Positions 51,858-61,228 of a stretch of 64,000 nt of DNA are shown here, piece by piece. The DNA lies in assembly GCF_001274945.1 (NCBI RefSeq), contig NZ_LILB01000005.1, positions 1,626,686 through 1,690,685 on the forward strand, written 5' to 3'. The number at the start of each line of letters is the position of its first letter. Position 1 is the stretch's first letter. Position numbers and translations under genes: made by a program. The notes under the pieces were generated by a model that was not told the DNA's origin, searched no databases, and saw only the letters and a program-made list of their open reading frames with translations. This DNA comes from Viridibacillus arvi (GTDB lineage: Bacteria > Bacillota > Bacilli > Bacillales_A > Planococcaceae).

Positions 51858-53135
51858 TTAATATGAGCTATTACCCTCTAATTCAAAGGAATCCTCTTCA
51901 TTTGAATTGCTGTCTTCAAAATTTTCACCTTTACGCTTTTCACTTTCTGTTATATAAGCTGCACAAGTAATATCACCTGTTGTATTAACTGCGGTTCGTG
52001 CCATATCGAGCAAACGGTCGATACCAATAATAAGAGCTATTCCTTCAACTGGAAGCCCAACAGATTGTAAAACCATTGCCAGCATAATCAGTCCCGCTCC
52101 AGGTACAGCTGCGGTTCCAACACTCGCTAGTACAGCAATAATAACGACCGTCACAAGTTGACCAAAAGTTAAATCCACGTTGAATACTTGAGCGATAAAG
52201 ATCGTTGCTACCCCTTGCATTATAGCGGTGCCATCCATATTCACTGTCGCACCTAAAGGTTGGACAAAACTACTAATAGCCTTAGGAATCCCCATCTTCT
52301 TCTGAGCTATCTCCATTGATACAGGCAATGTTGCACTACTACTTGATGTACTGAAGGCCACGGTCATAGCTGGGAAGAAGTCTTTGAAAAATTGAACCGG
52401 ATTTCTACGACTTAATAACGATATAGCTGTACCATAAACAATGATCATATGCAAAATAAGTGCGAGTATAACCACAATCATATAAAGTCCCATAGCTTTG
52501 ATGGCACCTAACCCTTGTTTACCGATGGCAGAAGCAAGTAAACCAAATGTACCGTATGGAGCAAACTTCATCACGATGTTCACTAAAGTCATCATGACTT
52601 CATTTCCCTGGTTTATCACTTTCAATAAAGTATTTGCTTTGCTTCCAAGGTAGCTAATAGCTATACCTACAAAGACAGCGAAAAAAATAATTTGCAGCAT
52701 ATTTCCTTCTACCATTGCTTGTATAGGGTTTGTTGGAATAATAGAAAGAAACGTTTCTGATATAGGCGGGGCTTTGTCTGCTTTATATTCTAAGCCTGTT
52801 GTTTCGAACTGCCCGATATTCCCTGGTTGAATTATCGATGCTAAGCCAATCGCTAAAATAATAGCTATTGCTGTGGTCAATAAGAAAAAGACTATCGTTT
52901 TAATACCTATACGACCCAATTTCTTCGGATCACCAATATTCGCAGTTCCTAAAATAATGGAGAAAAACACAAGTGGCACTACAAGCATTTTAATAAGACT
53001 CAAGAAAATGGTACCTAATGGGCTAAAGAAGTATTGATCGACCTTAGGAAAGATATCCTCAGCCCACATATTCATCCCTATACCAACTAACGCACCTAAT
53101 ATGAGAGCAATAATAATATTACGAGCTAGCTTCAT
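51858..53135 (-). CDS. Dicarboxylate/glutamate:cation symporter (DAACS family)
   Basis: Transporter of 425 residues with eight membrane helices and two hairpin loops. Key motifs: S-S-S-S-A-T-L-P near 270, N-M-D-G-T near 310 and G-I-D-R-L-L-D-M-A-R-T-A-V-N-T-T-G-D near 385, which bind sodium or protons and the acidic substrate. The N-Asn and Asp/Arg pattern fits glutamate, aspartate or C4-dicarboxylates. The C-terminal tail is acidic and unusual (E-E-D-S-F-E-L-E-G). Start ATG follows GGAGGG. Confidence 0.92.
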   Translation of the reverse strand: MKLARNIIIALILGALVGIGMNMWAEDIFPKVDQYFFSPLGTIFLSLIKMLVVPLVFFSIILGTANIGDPKKLGRIGIKTIVFFLLTTAIAIILAIGLASIIQPGNIGQFETTGLEYKADKAPPISETFLSIIPTNPIQAMVEGNMLQIIFFAVFVGIAISYLGSKANTLLKVINQGNEVMMTLVNIVMKFAPYGTFGLLASAIGKQGLGAIKAMGLYMIVVILALILHMIIVYGTAISLLSRRNPVQFFKDFFPAMTVAFSTSSSSATLPVSMEIAQKKMGIPKAISSFVQPLGATVNMDGTAIMQGVATIFIAQVFNVDLTFGQLVTVVIIAVLASVGTAAVPGAGLIMLAMVLQSVGLPVEGIALIIGIDRLLDMARTAVNTTGDITCAAYITESEKRKGENFEDSNSNEEDSFELEGNSSY

Positions 53136-53186
53136 CTTTTTCCCTCCTCATTTAATGGAATACAAACTTCTAAATAAAAATTATAG

Positions 53187-53236
53187 AAAATGCCCGCTGT
53201 GATATAGAGTTGACTATTTTCACATGCGGGCATTTT
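53187..53236 (-). terminator. Terminator upstream of the symporter gene
   Basis: AAAATGCCCGC (53187-53197) pairs with GCGGGCATTTT (53226-53236), extended by GTGA/TCAC in the loop. On the minus strand it lies 125 bases after the stop of the 440-residue protein gene, which it may terminate. The 53237-53360 stretch contains a short echo of the symporter gene's 3' end. Confidence 0.8.
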
Positions 53237-53360
53237 AACTAACTATTTACTTAAAACTTAACGATTGGCAAAAGGAATTTTTTAAATGGGTAATTAACAA
53301 CTACCCTCTAGTTCAAATTCCTAAACTTTTTTCAAATAAAAAATCTACAAAGAGAAACGA

Positions 53361-54683
53361 CTATTTTTTAATTTTATCTTTAATGAAAAGCATCTTCTGA
53401 TCGACGATTATTTCAGATATGAATTTATTCCAATCGGCTATTAATGCGTTATAACAAAATACATCTGGTAGCGCAACTTGGTAATTATTCGTTGGCGATT
53501 CCTCATAAAACGTATTCCAATCATTTTGCTCTTGGTAGCGTTCTAATTTACTCACTTGTTGCACTTTCTCTTGGAATACATTGTAGGCTGATAAAACTGT
53601 TGCTTCAAATACTTGCTGAGGACTTTCTTCTTGTAAGCTATTACGCAAACGTTTTGCCCAATTCTCAACCATTTCACAATTCAACTCGCTAAATGCTTCT
53701 CGATTTCTAGTATACGGATTATTTTTCGTCTCTTCTTGACGTTGATTTATGTCTTCTATTTTGTAGTTGAAAAATGATACATACGCAGTCTCCATTTTAC
53801 TTGCTAACTCAGGAGATACGCCGTCTTTTTGAATCAGCAGTTCTAATTTCATACCTAAAAATCCAAGCTCTATTCCTAGTTGCTCCTCGCTAACGGAAGT
53901 TGATTTTTGGTTAGCTAACCTGCGTTGAACTGCTTGATAAAAAGTCGCTACTGCATTTAATTCCAATGTTGTATACGGGTTTTCTTTAATTTTAATACGA
54001 TTCTCATCTATTTTAGCTATCACTAATCGTAGAATATCCCCCATAAAATATGAGTCTCTTTCCAACCACGCATCTGGTGTACCTTTAATAAATGCGTAAT
54101 CCGGATTTGCTACGACAAAATTTCCGTATTTAGCAAGTTTATATTGATAAATCCCTTTAATCGATTGCTCCATTAAAGCTGATTCTCCTACTACTTCATT
54201 TTTTTCAAAAAAAGCGCCGACATAATCAATAAAAGCATTCGACATTCTTGTAAACCCACGGCCAAAAATTTCATCCAGTTTAGCAAGCTGTGCTACTTGG
54301 TCTTCGCTTTCAAAATCACGTTCGATGCGCATTTTATATGTGATATATTCGGAAGCTAAATAATCGAGATGCTCGCCAATAGCAGGAAGTCGCTCAAAAG
54401 AAATCCCACCTTTTGTACTCACATTAAATTCGACCATCTTCCAAAAAATTTCTTTTGGCAGCCCCTGTTGTTGAAATTGCTCTTCTGTAAGCGATTGCAT
54501 TTTCATTCTCTTATCTGCAGAAAAATACATTGGTAAACGCTCCTGTACTTCCGCAATATATTTTTTCTTTAAGTGTTTTACCGTTTCCACATCTAAAAAA
54601 GGCTCTAATATGTTATTTTCACCAGTTTGATTTGGGTGTTGTTCAGGTAGGGACACTCTATTTTGTACATAATAATTGTTCAC
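53361..54683 (-). CDS. Unrecognised 440-residue cytosolic protein
   Basis: I do not recognise this protein. It is 440 residues, without signal peptide or membrane segment, helical throughout by composition (many E, Q, K, A and L), rich in aromatic residues (F, Y, W). A middle section contains F-G-R-G-F-T-R-M-S-N-A-F-I-D-Y and later N-N-P-Y-T-R-N-R-E-A-F. No nucleotide-binding, zinc or helix-turn-helix motif is visible. GTG start at 54683 after AAGGAGGG, 11 bases away; the nearest ATG is followed at once by a stop. It stands alone and its neighbours give no hint. Confidence 0.7.
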   Translation of the reverse strand: MNNYYVQNRVSLPEQHPNQTGENNILEPFLDVETVKHLKKKYIAEVQERLPMYFSADKRMKMQSLTEEQFQQQGLPKEIFWKMVEFNVSTKGGISFERLPAIGEHLDYLASEYITYKMRIERDFESEDQVAQLAKLDEIFGRGFTRMSNAFIDYVGAFFEKNEVVGESALMEQSIKGIYQYKLAKYGNFVVANPDYAFIKGTPDAWLERDSYFMGDILRLVIAKIDENRIKIKENPYTTLELNAVATFYQAVQRRLANQKSTSVSEEQLGIELGFLGMKLELLIQKDGVSPELASKMETAYVSFFNYKIEDINQRQEETKNNPYTRNREAFSELNCEMVENWAKRLRNSLQEESPQQVFEATVLSAYNVFQEKVQQVSKLERYQEQNDWNTFYEESPTNNYQVALPDVFCYNALIADWNKFISEIIVDQKMLFIKDKIKK

Positions 54684-54883
54684 TTTACATGTCGCCCTCC
54701 TTTTAGTAGTAATTATCGGTTATGTGAACGTATAACTACCGACTCCATCTGTATGAATATTTTAACAATTTAATGTAGTTGCGACTAGTCCTATTTATGA
54801 AACGAAAGCATAATAGGTACAACTGTCTCTGTTATAACCTATAATTATAGTACATAATTCTTTTCTGAAAGGTCTGAGTATAG

Positions 54884-56026
54884 TTGAAAATTGCAATCAT
54901 TGGTGGCGGCATCGGAGGTTTATGTGCTGCAGTTGGTCTTCAAAAAAGACAAATTGAAGTTGAAGTTTTCGAAGCCGCACCTACTTTCCTACCCGTTGGT
55001 GCCGGTATTGGCATTGGTTCAAATGCCATGCAGGCACTTATGAAAATGGGCGTTGGAGAAAAGGTTTATACAAATGGGACGACTTTGACAACTCAAGTGT
55101 TTCAAAACAGCAGTGGAAAGATATTGAACACAATTGATTTTAGTGCTATTAAACGACTTTACGGACAGGAAAACATTACGATTCAACGGTCTGATTTACA
55201 TAGTACTTTATTAGAAACTTTAGTTGAAGGAACAGTGCAATATAGTAAGAAATGTATAGACGTTGTGTCTGAAGATACTCAAGTAACAGCTTTTTTTGAA
55301 GATGGAACATATGTGACAGCTGATTTGCTCATTGCGGCAGATGGCATTCACTCACCTATTCGGCAAAAACTTATACCTGACTCTGCTCCACGTTATGCCG
55401 GTTATATGTGCTGGCGTGGTGTAGCTGAAAACAATGGGGGTGTTGATGAACATACATCTTGTGAAATATGGGCAACTTCTGGACGTTTTGGCTATGCCCC
55501 CTTGAAAAATGGACAAGTTTACTGGTTTGCCTGTGTCAATGCACACGAAAATGATACTTTTTATCACACCTTAGGTCGGAAAGAAATCGCTCGTTTGTTT
55601 GAAAAATTTCCTGCTCACGTAGCTGACCTTATACTTGATACAAAGCCAGATGTTATTTTACATCATGATTTAAAAGATATCCGTCCTCTGAAGAAGTTCG
55701 CTTATGGACGTATTGTTTTGTTGGGAGATGCTGCACATGCTACAACGCCAAATATGGGCCAAGGTGCTGGGCAATCGATTGAGGATGCACTTGTTTTATC
55801 GACAGCTCTTGCTGAATTCACTGATTTTAAAGACGCTCTCCAACACTATGAAAACGAACGCGTAGCTCGTACAGCAAAAGTAATCTCACTTTCGCGTCAA
55901 ATTGGTTGGAGCGCTCAATTTTCTTCCCCGATTTTAGCTAAAGCACGAGATATAGCCTTTCCATTTATACCGTCAAAGGCTTTACTGTGGAGATTAAAAT
56001 TCCTATTTGATGTGAAATTAAAATAA
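54884..56026 (+). CDS. FAD-dependent aromatic-type monooxygenase
   Basis: Protein of 380 residues of the PHBH/salicylate hydroxylase-type flavoprotein family. FAD-binding G-G-G-I-G-G at residues 7-12; the D-G motif A-D-G-I-H-S near 150; the G-D motif L-L-G-D-A-A-H-A-T-T-P near 280. The TTG start is supported because the Rossmann fold begins right there (M-K-I-A-I-I-G-G-G). Similar sizes are seen for urate and salicylate hydroxylases, but the substrate is not readable. Monocistronic. Confidence 0.88.
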   Translation: MKIAIIGGGIGGLCAAVGLQKRQIEVEVFEAAPTFLPVGAGIGIGSNAMQALMKMGVGEKVYTNGTTLTTQVFQNSSGKILNTIDFSAIKRLYGQENITIQRSDLHSTLLETLVEGTVQYSKKCIDVVSEDTQVTAFFEDGTYVTADLLIAADGIHSPIRQKLIPDSAPRYAGYMCWRGVAENNGGVDEHTSCEIWATSGRFGYAPLKNGQVYWFACVNAHENDTFYHTLGRKEIARLFEKFPAHVADLILDTKPDVILHHDLKDIRPLKKFAYGRIVLLGDAAHATTPNMGQGAGQSIEDALVLSTALAEFTDFKDALQHYENERVARTAKVISLSRQIGWSAQFSSPILAKARDIAFPFIPSKALLWRLKFLFDVKLK

Positions 56027-56074
56027 AAAAATCGCTAAGCGCTGAAATGCTTATCAGTACCTAGCAATTTTTTT
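56025..56074. terminator. Bidirectional terminator
   Basis: AAAAAATCGCTA pairs with TAGCAATTTTTT (one mismatch) around an inner hairpin. Runs of A and T on the arms serve both convergent genes (flavin monooxygenase and phosphoesterase). Confidence 0.8.
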
Positions 56075-56075
56075 A

Positions 56076-56891
56076 TTATATCGAATGTAATTCCACCACA
56101 ACAATCTCAGGTAAATTTAGTAAGCGAACAGGCATTAGACTATTACCAAGTCCCCGACTAATAACTTGTGTCATATGATCGACCTCAACTGTACCAGCTG
56201 TATATTTCGGAAAGAATCCTTGCCCTGGTGCGATAAGACCACCAACACCTGGCAAACGGAATTGTCCGCCATGTGCATGGCCGGAAAAAGCTATATCAAT
56301 ATTATTTTCAGCATAGATTTTCATGTATTCAGGTCGATGAGCTAGTAAAAGCTTAAAACTACCCTTTGATTGTTGGAGAAGTGCAGTATCTAACATTGCT
56401 TGTGTATCTGTTCCAGCTAGTGGGTCTTCAATGCCTACAATTTGAATTATTTCTCCATCTTTTTCAAATGGCAGGGTACCGTTTGATAATACATTAACGC
56501 CCAGTTCAGTAAGAGCTCCTTTAATTTCAGAAACTTTATTTACAGCTATTTCATGATTACCTGTAACATAATAAACCGGCGCTATTTCCACAAAACCAGC
56601 GACAGCATGTATGCTGCCCTCTAAATCATAGCGATTGCGGTCAATGACATCTCCTGTTAAGAAAATAGCATCAGGCTTTGCATTTTGAACTTTTTTAATA
56701 AGGCGATCCTGCTTATTGCCAAATGTAGCATCATGTAAATCAGAAACTTGAACGATACGCATACCATCAAAAGATTTTGGTAATTTCTTAGACTCTATTT
56801 TATACGTTGTTGTGACTAGCCATTTATTGTTTATAATACAAAAAATCACAACCAGTACTAATCCGATAATAATACGTAAAATCTTTTTCAA
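56076..56891 (-). CDS. Membrane-anchored metallophosphoesterase (YkuE/YaeI-like)
   Basis: Protein of 271 residues. One N-terminal membrane anchor (about 4-22), then a calcineurin-like domain with V-S-D-L-H-D near 53, L-T-G-D-V-I-D near 81, V-T-G-N-H-E near 112 and F-S-G-H-A-H-G-G-Q near 210. Proteins of this kind act on phospholipid or UDP-diacyl-sugar substrates at the membrane or outside it. Distinct from the cytosolic phosphoesterase at 427-1512. The last residues encode the terminal V-E-L-H. Confidence 0.88.
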   Translation of the reverse strand: MKKILRIIIGLVLVVIFCIINNKWLVTTTYKIESKKLPKSFDGMRIVQVSDLHDATFGNKQDRLIKKVQNAKPDAIFLTGDVIDRNRYDLEGSIHAVAGFVEIAPVYYVTGNHEIAVNKVSEIKGALTELGVNVLSNGTLPFEKDGEIIQIVGIEDPLAGTDTQAMLDTALLQQSKGSFKLLLAHRPEYMKIYAENNIDIAFSGHAHGGQFRLPGVGGLIAPGQGFFPKYTAGTVEVDHMTQVISRGLGNSLMPVRLLNLPEIVVVELHSI

Positions 56892-56971
56892 TGGTCATCG
56901 CTCGTTTCTTTAATTTCTTGTTTCTTCATTACAATTATTACCACAACACTATCAACTGTATTCACTTGGCA

Positions 56972-57703
56972 TCAATATTCAACTGGTGGGTACATTCTCA
57001 AACCATTTTCGTCTATTACATTAATATGTTTCGGAACTTTCAGAATAACATAAGTAGAACCATCAGCACCGATATTTTTATCAAAATCAAATGGGTCAAA
57101 ACCTCTGTTAGCAAATGGGAAAAGACCAATTTCATCTGTGAAAAGATTACCTTCGAATGTATATGAATCAGGATTTTCAAAATTTAATGTATGCTCATCT
57201 GACCAGCTAATCATAGTTGGTTTAACTTTCTCTGAAAAATCCATATTGCTCAGGATATTCCGTGTTTTATAGACCTTACCTTCAATTTGCTGTTTTCGAT
57301 TATCAGTCCAATGAACAATTACTTGTTCATTAATATATTCGTCAGGAGATACTTGTTTTAAGTACAATTCTCCCCCTTTTAAAATATACGTCCACTTATC
57401 TACTAAATATTTTTCGTCTTCCTCGGTTAGCTTATTTGCTAAAGCATTTTGTTCGAAAACTTTATTTAACTTGAGCTGTTTTTTCGCCTTTTCATCTGTT
57501 AAATATAAAGAATTTGATGATGTAAGAGCTGGATATAAAGCTACGGATGCAACGAGTAATACAATATATATACCTATGATTATTTTCGTAGGACGTTTGG
57601 TTAACTGGAAATGTTTCGCTTTTTTGAAAATAAAACGAACTACTATAATCGTAATTAGCAAATAGATAATAAACGGCATCATTGTTATAAACCATAAACT
57701 CAT
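56972..57703 (-). CDS. Membrane-anchored accessory protein, second copy
   Basis: Protein of 243 residues with two N-terminal membrane segments (about 5-28 and 42-62) and a C-terminal extracellular domain. Clear homolog of the protein encoded at 58449-59204: shared patterns R-P-x-K-I, L-T-D-x-x-x-K-x-L, the E-x-F-L/Y-L-V-x-x-W region, W-x-D-x-x-T-L and V-P-K-x-I-x-V-x-x-x-G-L-R. Not a family I can name. The start at 57703 has GGAGGTGAAGG and overlaps the permease stop by ATGA. Last gene of the operon. Confidence 0.75.
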   Translation of the reverse strand: MSLWFITMMPFIIYLLITIIVVRFIFKKAKHFQLTKRPTKIIIGIYIVLLVASVALYPALTSSNSLYLTDEKAKKQLKLNKVFEQNALANKLTEEDEKYLVDKWTYILKGGELYLKQVSPDEYINEQVIVHWTDNRKQQIEGKVYKTRNILSNMDFSEKVKPTMISWSDEHTLNFENPDSYTFEGNLFTDEIGLFPFANRGFDPFDFDKNIGADGSTYVILKVPKHINVIDENGLRMYPPVEY

Positions 57704-58425
57704 GTTCCCTTCACCTCCATACGAGAACCGATGACATTTGCTATGAATAAGCAAAAAGTGATGATAACAATATTAAAAATGGCAAATGGAAAAAAGGTTG
57801 GATTTTGCTCGTAAAAATAATTAACGATGAACATGCTAAGTTTCGAACTATTATAACCAATAAAAAGCGCGATAAATACTAAGATAAAAAGCTTCGAAAT
57901 TTGTATCAGTGTTCCGATTAAATATCCGATAGCTGCAATAACCATACTCACTATAAAAACAGCAACTGTATTGATAAAGAACACTTTCGGCTCATTAAAG
58001 ATAGTCATACCTTCAACAAATTCTTTCTTAGTAAATAAAATTAATATGGCATATAAAAGATAATTTGATAACATAATTGTAAAAGTTAAAAATGCGCTCA
58101 TATATATTAAAATAATAATATCCGTTATGCTATTGATCTTCGGAGTTCGTATATAAGGCAATATTTCACGACGTGTTTCCTTTCGTGTTAATGTGATTGC
58201 TACATAGAATATCCAGAGTGCAGAAAGCATGAAAAGTCCAGCAGGTGAATAAATAATAAATTTTAACGAGAAATTTACTGATCCCCTCCCCATCGAGCCA
58301 GAACCACTAAACGCGAAAAGTATCATACCTATTATTTGTAATACAATTAAATAGACAAGCATGTCAGCATGGACAGTAAGCTTCAACTTTATTTGATTCT
58401 TGATAGCCTTCGTCGTCAAAGTCAT
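57700..58425 (-). CDS. ABC-2-type permease, second copy
   Basis: Membrane protein of 241 residues with six hydrophobic segments, of the YtrC/D-like type. It resembles the permease at 59201-59935 (L-K-x-x-x-H-A, M-L-V-Y-L-I-V-L-Q-I-I-G, L-W-I-F-Y-V, R-x-E-I-L-P-Y-I, M-L-S-N-Y). GGGGGA precedes the ATG. Part of the second permease-plus-anchored-protein cassette. Confidence 0.82.
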   Translation of the reverse strand: MTLTTKAIKNQIKLKLTVHADMLVYLIVLQIIGMILFAFSGSGSMGRGSVNFSLKFIIYSPAGLFMLSALWIFYVAITLTRKETRREILPYIRTPKINSITDIIILIYMSAFLTFTIMLSNYLLYAILILFTKKEFVEGMTIFNEPKVFFINTVAVFIVSMVIAAIGYLIGTLIQISKLFILVFIALFIGYNSSKLSMFIVNYFYEQNPTFFPFAIFNIVIITFCLFIANVIGSRMEVKGT

Positions 58426-58448
58426 TACGATTCCCCCTTCTTACAAAC

Positions 58449-59204
58449 TTATTTATAGATGCGTAGTCCTTCGTCCGACCACACTTTTATATTTTTAGGG
58501 ACAGTAATAAGTAAATAATACGGACCTGCATATTCCCACTCTTTTATCTTTACTACTGTCGACTCATTTTTCCTACTATCCTCATTATTAAATGCGATTA
58601 TATCAGTCGCATCACTCACTGAGACAAAAGATAACTTTTTGTTTGGTGGATTTTTAACAACCAATGTTGTTGCATCTTCCCATGTTATTATTGGTTCGTT
58701 TAATGTATCTACAATATTGATATTTACTGAATCAAAATTTCTTAAATGTATTTCTTCGACAAAATAATTTTTCCGGTATAATTTCCCGGTTATTTGATTA
58801 CTTAATGCATCTGATTGTTGTACTATGATACCTACTTGAGAGCCTTCTTCTGGATTCATCATCTTCAAAAATATTTCTTTTTCTTTAATCTCACGAGACC
58901 ATTCATTAACTAAAAATTTCTCATCAAATTCTGCAGTTTTATTCTCGAATAGTGCATTGTACAGCATTTGGTTTTCTAAACTTAACTTTTTTTGCATTTT
59001 ATCTGTTAGTATTGTCACCTCTGTTTTTGGCAAAACAAGATAAATGATTGGTGCAATAATAAGAACAGTAGTATAAAACGCGATAAAAATTTTAAGTGGC
59101 CTTTGATTTAATCTCATATGTTTAGACATTGATTTTATAAATAACACCACTATAAAAATAATTAAAAGTAGAAATAGGATTGAAAGTATACCAAAGTTAG
59201 TCAT
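58449..59204 (-). CDS. Membrane-anchored accessory protein, first copy
   Basis: Protein of 251 residues; two N-terminal membrane segments (about 4-22 and 35-57) and an extracellular C-terminal domain. Homologous to the protein encoded at 56972-57703. The start ATG at 59204 has GGAGGTGAAGGG and overlaps the permease stop by 4 bases (ATGA), exactly as in the second cassette. Function unknown; probably an ABC transporter partner that senses or binds a substrate outside. Confidence 0.75.
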   Translation of the reverse strand: MTNFGILSILFLLLIIFIVVLFIKSMSKHMRLNQRPLKIFIAFYTTVLIIAPIIYLVLPKTEVTILTDKMQKKLSLENQMLYNALFENKTAEFDEKFLVNEWSREIKEKEIFLKMMNPEEGSQVGIIVQQSDALSNQITGKLYRKNYFVEEIHLRNFDSVNINIVDTLNEPIITWEDATTLVVKNPPNKKLSFVSVSDATDIIAFNNEDSRKNESTVVKIKEWEYAGPYYLLITVPKNIKVWSDEGLRIYK

Positions 59205-59935
59205 CCCTTCACCTCCAAATTCCCCGCCAAAAATGTTGCTACTATAAAGCAAGAAGCACTCAATATAATCATCACACCCATAAATGAGAACAAACCAAAT
59301 TGGGCAATCTTAATAGTACCTAGTAGAATCTCTTGACCAAATGATGTAAACAACATTGAAAAGAATACAGCTACGATTATAAACAACACTTTTTTAGATT
59401 TCTGAGCTATCATACCTAAAAAATAACCGACTGCAGCAAAACATAAAATGAAGAATATAAAAGCCACTAAATTTTCTATAAATACTTCTGGTGCACTGAA
59501 CATATTTTCATCAGATAGCATATGCTTATTCGATTTCAACAAGATTACTATTCGTACAACATAATTAGATAGCATTGCCGTAATACCCGCGTAAACTGCC
59601 AACGCTACCAATACAACTACATCGCCTATACTGCTCATAATACGTGTCGAAACAAATGGCATTATATCTGCACGTTGATCATGGCGTGTCATAAGTAACC
59701 CTACATAAAACGCCCATAAATTGGATAGAAAAATCAAAACAGTTGGTGTATACATCTCAGCATTGATATCAATAAAACTTGAGACAGACGACATCCCTGT
59801 TGGACCCATAAGTGACATTAGTATGCCAACAATTTGCACCATGATTAAGTATACGATCATCCCTAAATAAGCATGGAGTTTAAATTTCACTTGAACCTGT
59901 AGCGTCTCTGCAAAGGTTTTATTCGTTAAAGACAT
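59201..59935 (-). CDS. ABC-2-type permease, first copy
   Basis: Membrane protein of 244 residues with six hydrophobic segments, partner of the ATPase encoded just upstream (17-base overlap). Paralogous to the permease at 57700-58425. The ATG at 59935 is preferred (GGGGGA 8 bases upstream) over an upstream TTG. With its paralog it may form a heterodimeric channel. Confidence 0.84.
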   Translation of the reverse strand: MSLTNKTFAETLQVQVKFKLHAYLGMIVYLIMVQIVGILMSLMGPTGMSSVSSFIDINAEMYTPTVLIFLSNLWAFYVGLLMTRHDQRADIMPFVSTRIMSSIGDVVVLVALAVYAGITAMLSNYVVRIVILLKSNKHMLSDENMFSAPEVFIENLVAFIFFILCFAAVGYFLGMIAQKSKKVLFIIVAVFFSMLFTSFGQEILLGTIKIAQFGLFSFMGVMIILSASCFIVATFLAGNLEVKG

Positions 59936-60818
59936 CGTCAATATCCCCCGTTCGTGAGTTCGTTAAATACAAGCAAAGGTCATTTGCAGATACAGGCATA
60001 AATGCAATTCCTTCTTGCAGTAGTTGCTGTTCATTAAACGTGCAATCCTGTGCTTTTAGAACGGTGTACATCTGATTACTAACTACTTGCTTTTCATGTA
60101 ATACTTCAAGTCCAGCTGTCCACCTCTTTATTGCTTCTGTTGGTCCTAGCAAACCTACTGCATACTCACGCAGCTCATCTAAAGATTTATGCAAAGCCAC
60201 TTTTCCTTCATCAAGAAGTAAAATATCTTCAAGTAAATGCTCCATTTCATCAAGGAAGTGACTCGAAATAATTATCGTTCTTGGATAAGCCAGATAATCT
60301 TTTAATAATGCACGATAAACGTCCTTGCGAACTGCTTCATCCATACCATTGATCGGCTCATCGAATAACGTCACATCACAGCGTGTAGCTAAACCAAATA
60401 TAAAATTGAAGGTATTTTTCATCCCTTTTGATAAATCCGAATGATAGGATTGTGGGTTTAAACGGAAGTATTGTAGTAAACGAGCTGCTAGCTCTGCATC
60501 CCATTTCCCGTAAAATTCGGTTGCATAGTTCAGAATGTCTTGTAGATTAAATGAACCAGGGAATTGCATTTGATCATTGATGAGAATGCTATTTGCTGAA
60601 ACAAAGAGGTTATTGAACGGTGTTTTATCAAAGACTGTAACTGTGCCCGAAGTTTGCTTCGTAAAACCAGCTAAAATACGCAACAATGTTGTTTTTCCCG
60701 TCCCATTGCGGCCAACTAGTCCAGTAATCTTCTCATCCTCAATTTGGAAAGTAATATTTTGTAAGGCCTTCTTTTTACGGAATTTCTTTTCTATATTTTC
60801 GCATTGGATAACCGACAT
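59919..60818 (-). CDS. ABC transporter ATPase (YtrB-like)
   Basis: ATPase of 299 residues: Walker A G-R-N-G-T-G-K-T-T near 36, signature variant L-S-K-G-M near 130, Walker B V-T-L-F-D-E-P near 150, switch S-S-H. The C-terminal 90 residues are an extension of the YtrB type. It is the only ATPase of the operon and must serve both permeases. Its start overlaps the regulator stop by one base. Confidence 0.9.
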   Translation of the reverse strand: MSVIQCENIEKKFRKKKALQNITFQIEDEKITGLVGRNGTGKTTLLRILAGFTKQTSGTVTVFDKTPFNNLFVSANSILINDQMQFPGSFNLQDILNYATEFYGKWDAELAARLLQYFRLNPQSYHSDLSKGMKNTFNFIFGLATRCDVTLFDEPINGMDEAVRKDVYRALLKDYLAYPRTIIISSHFLDEMEHLLEDILLLDEGKVALHKSLDELREYAVGLLGPTEAIKRWTAGLEVLHEKQVVSNQMYTVLKAQDCTFNEQQLLQEGIAFMPVSANDLCLYLTNSRTGDIDDVFNE

Positions 60819-61198
60819 TATTTTCCCTCCTCTTTACTACTCGCTCGTTTTATTAAAGTGATTAACTCATCCTCTGATACCATGAGGCGCTTCGCTTCTA
60901 ACACAATCTCTTGGATCATTAATGTTAGTCGTTCATTACGTCGTTTCTCTAAAATCATTTTCTTCGCTTCTGCTGTTACAAACATGCCAAGCCCCCTCTT
61001 CTTGTACACTATTTGTTCTTCCAAAAGTAAGGTTAAGCCTTTACCAGCCGTTGCTGGATTGATGTTGAATAGTTCTGCCAACTGGTATTGAGAGTACACT
61101 TTATCATCCGTCTTTAAATGGTCCGCAATGATTTCATTTTCAAGCCACTCAGCTATTTGTACATAAATCGGCTTTGTGCCATCACTATTTAATTGCAA
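60818..61198 (-). CDS. GntR-family repressor (YtrA-like)
   Basis: Short GntR regulator of 126 residues: winged helix with P-I-Y-V-Q-I-A-E-W-L-E-N-E-I near the start, D-K-V-Y-S-Q-Y-Q-L-A-E and N-P-A-T-A-G-K-G; a short helical tail of the YtrA type replaces the ligand domain. Starts at TTG 61198 with GGAGGGC. It very likely binds the palindrome at 61229-61252 over its own promoter. In B. subtilis, YtrA controls an ABC system induced by cell-wall antibiotics; the same signal is plausible here. Confidence 0.9.
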   Translation of the reverse strand: MQLNSDGTKPIYVQIAEWLENEIIADHLKTDDKVYSQYQLAELFNINPATAGKGLTLLLEEQIVYKKRGLGMFVTAEAKKMILEKRRNERLTLMIQEIVLEAKRLMVSEDELITLIKRASSKEEGK

Positions 61199-61228
61199 AT
61201 CGAAGCCCTCCTTCCTTCAATGCTCATC

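Noticed and set aside
56891-57166. Plus-strand 91-codon frame between the phosphoesterase and the accessory protein gene
   Set aside because: It mostly lies antisense to the accessory protein gene, and composition is not protein-like.
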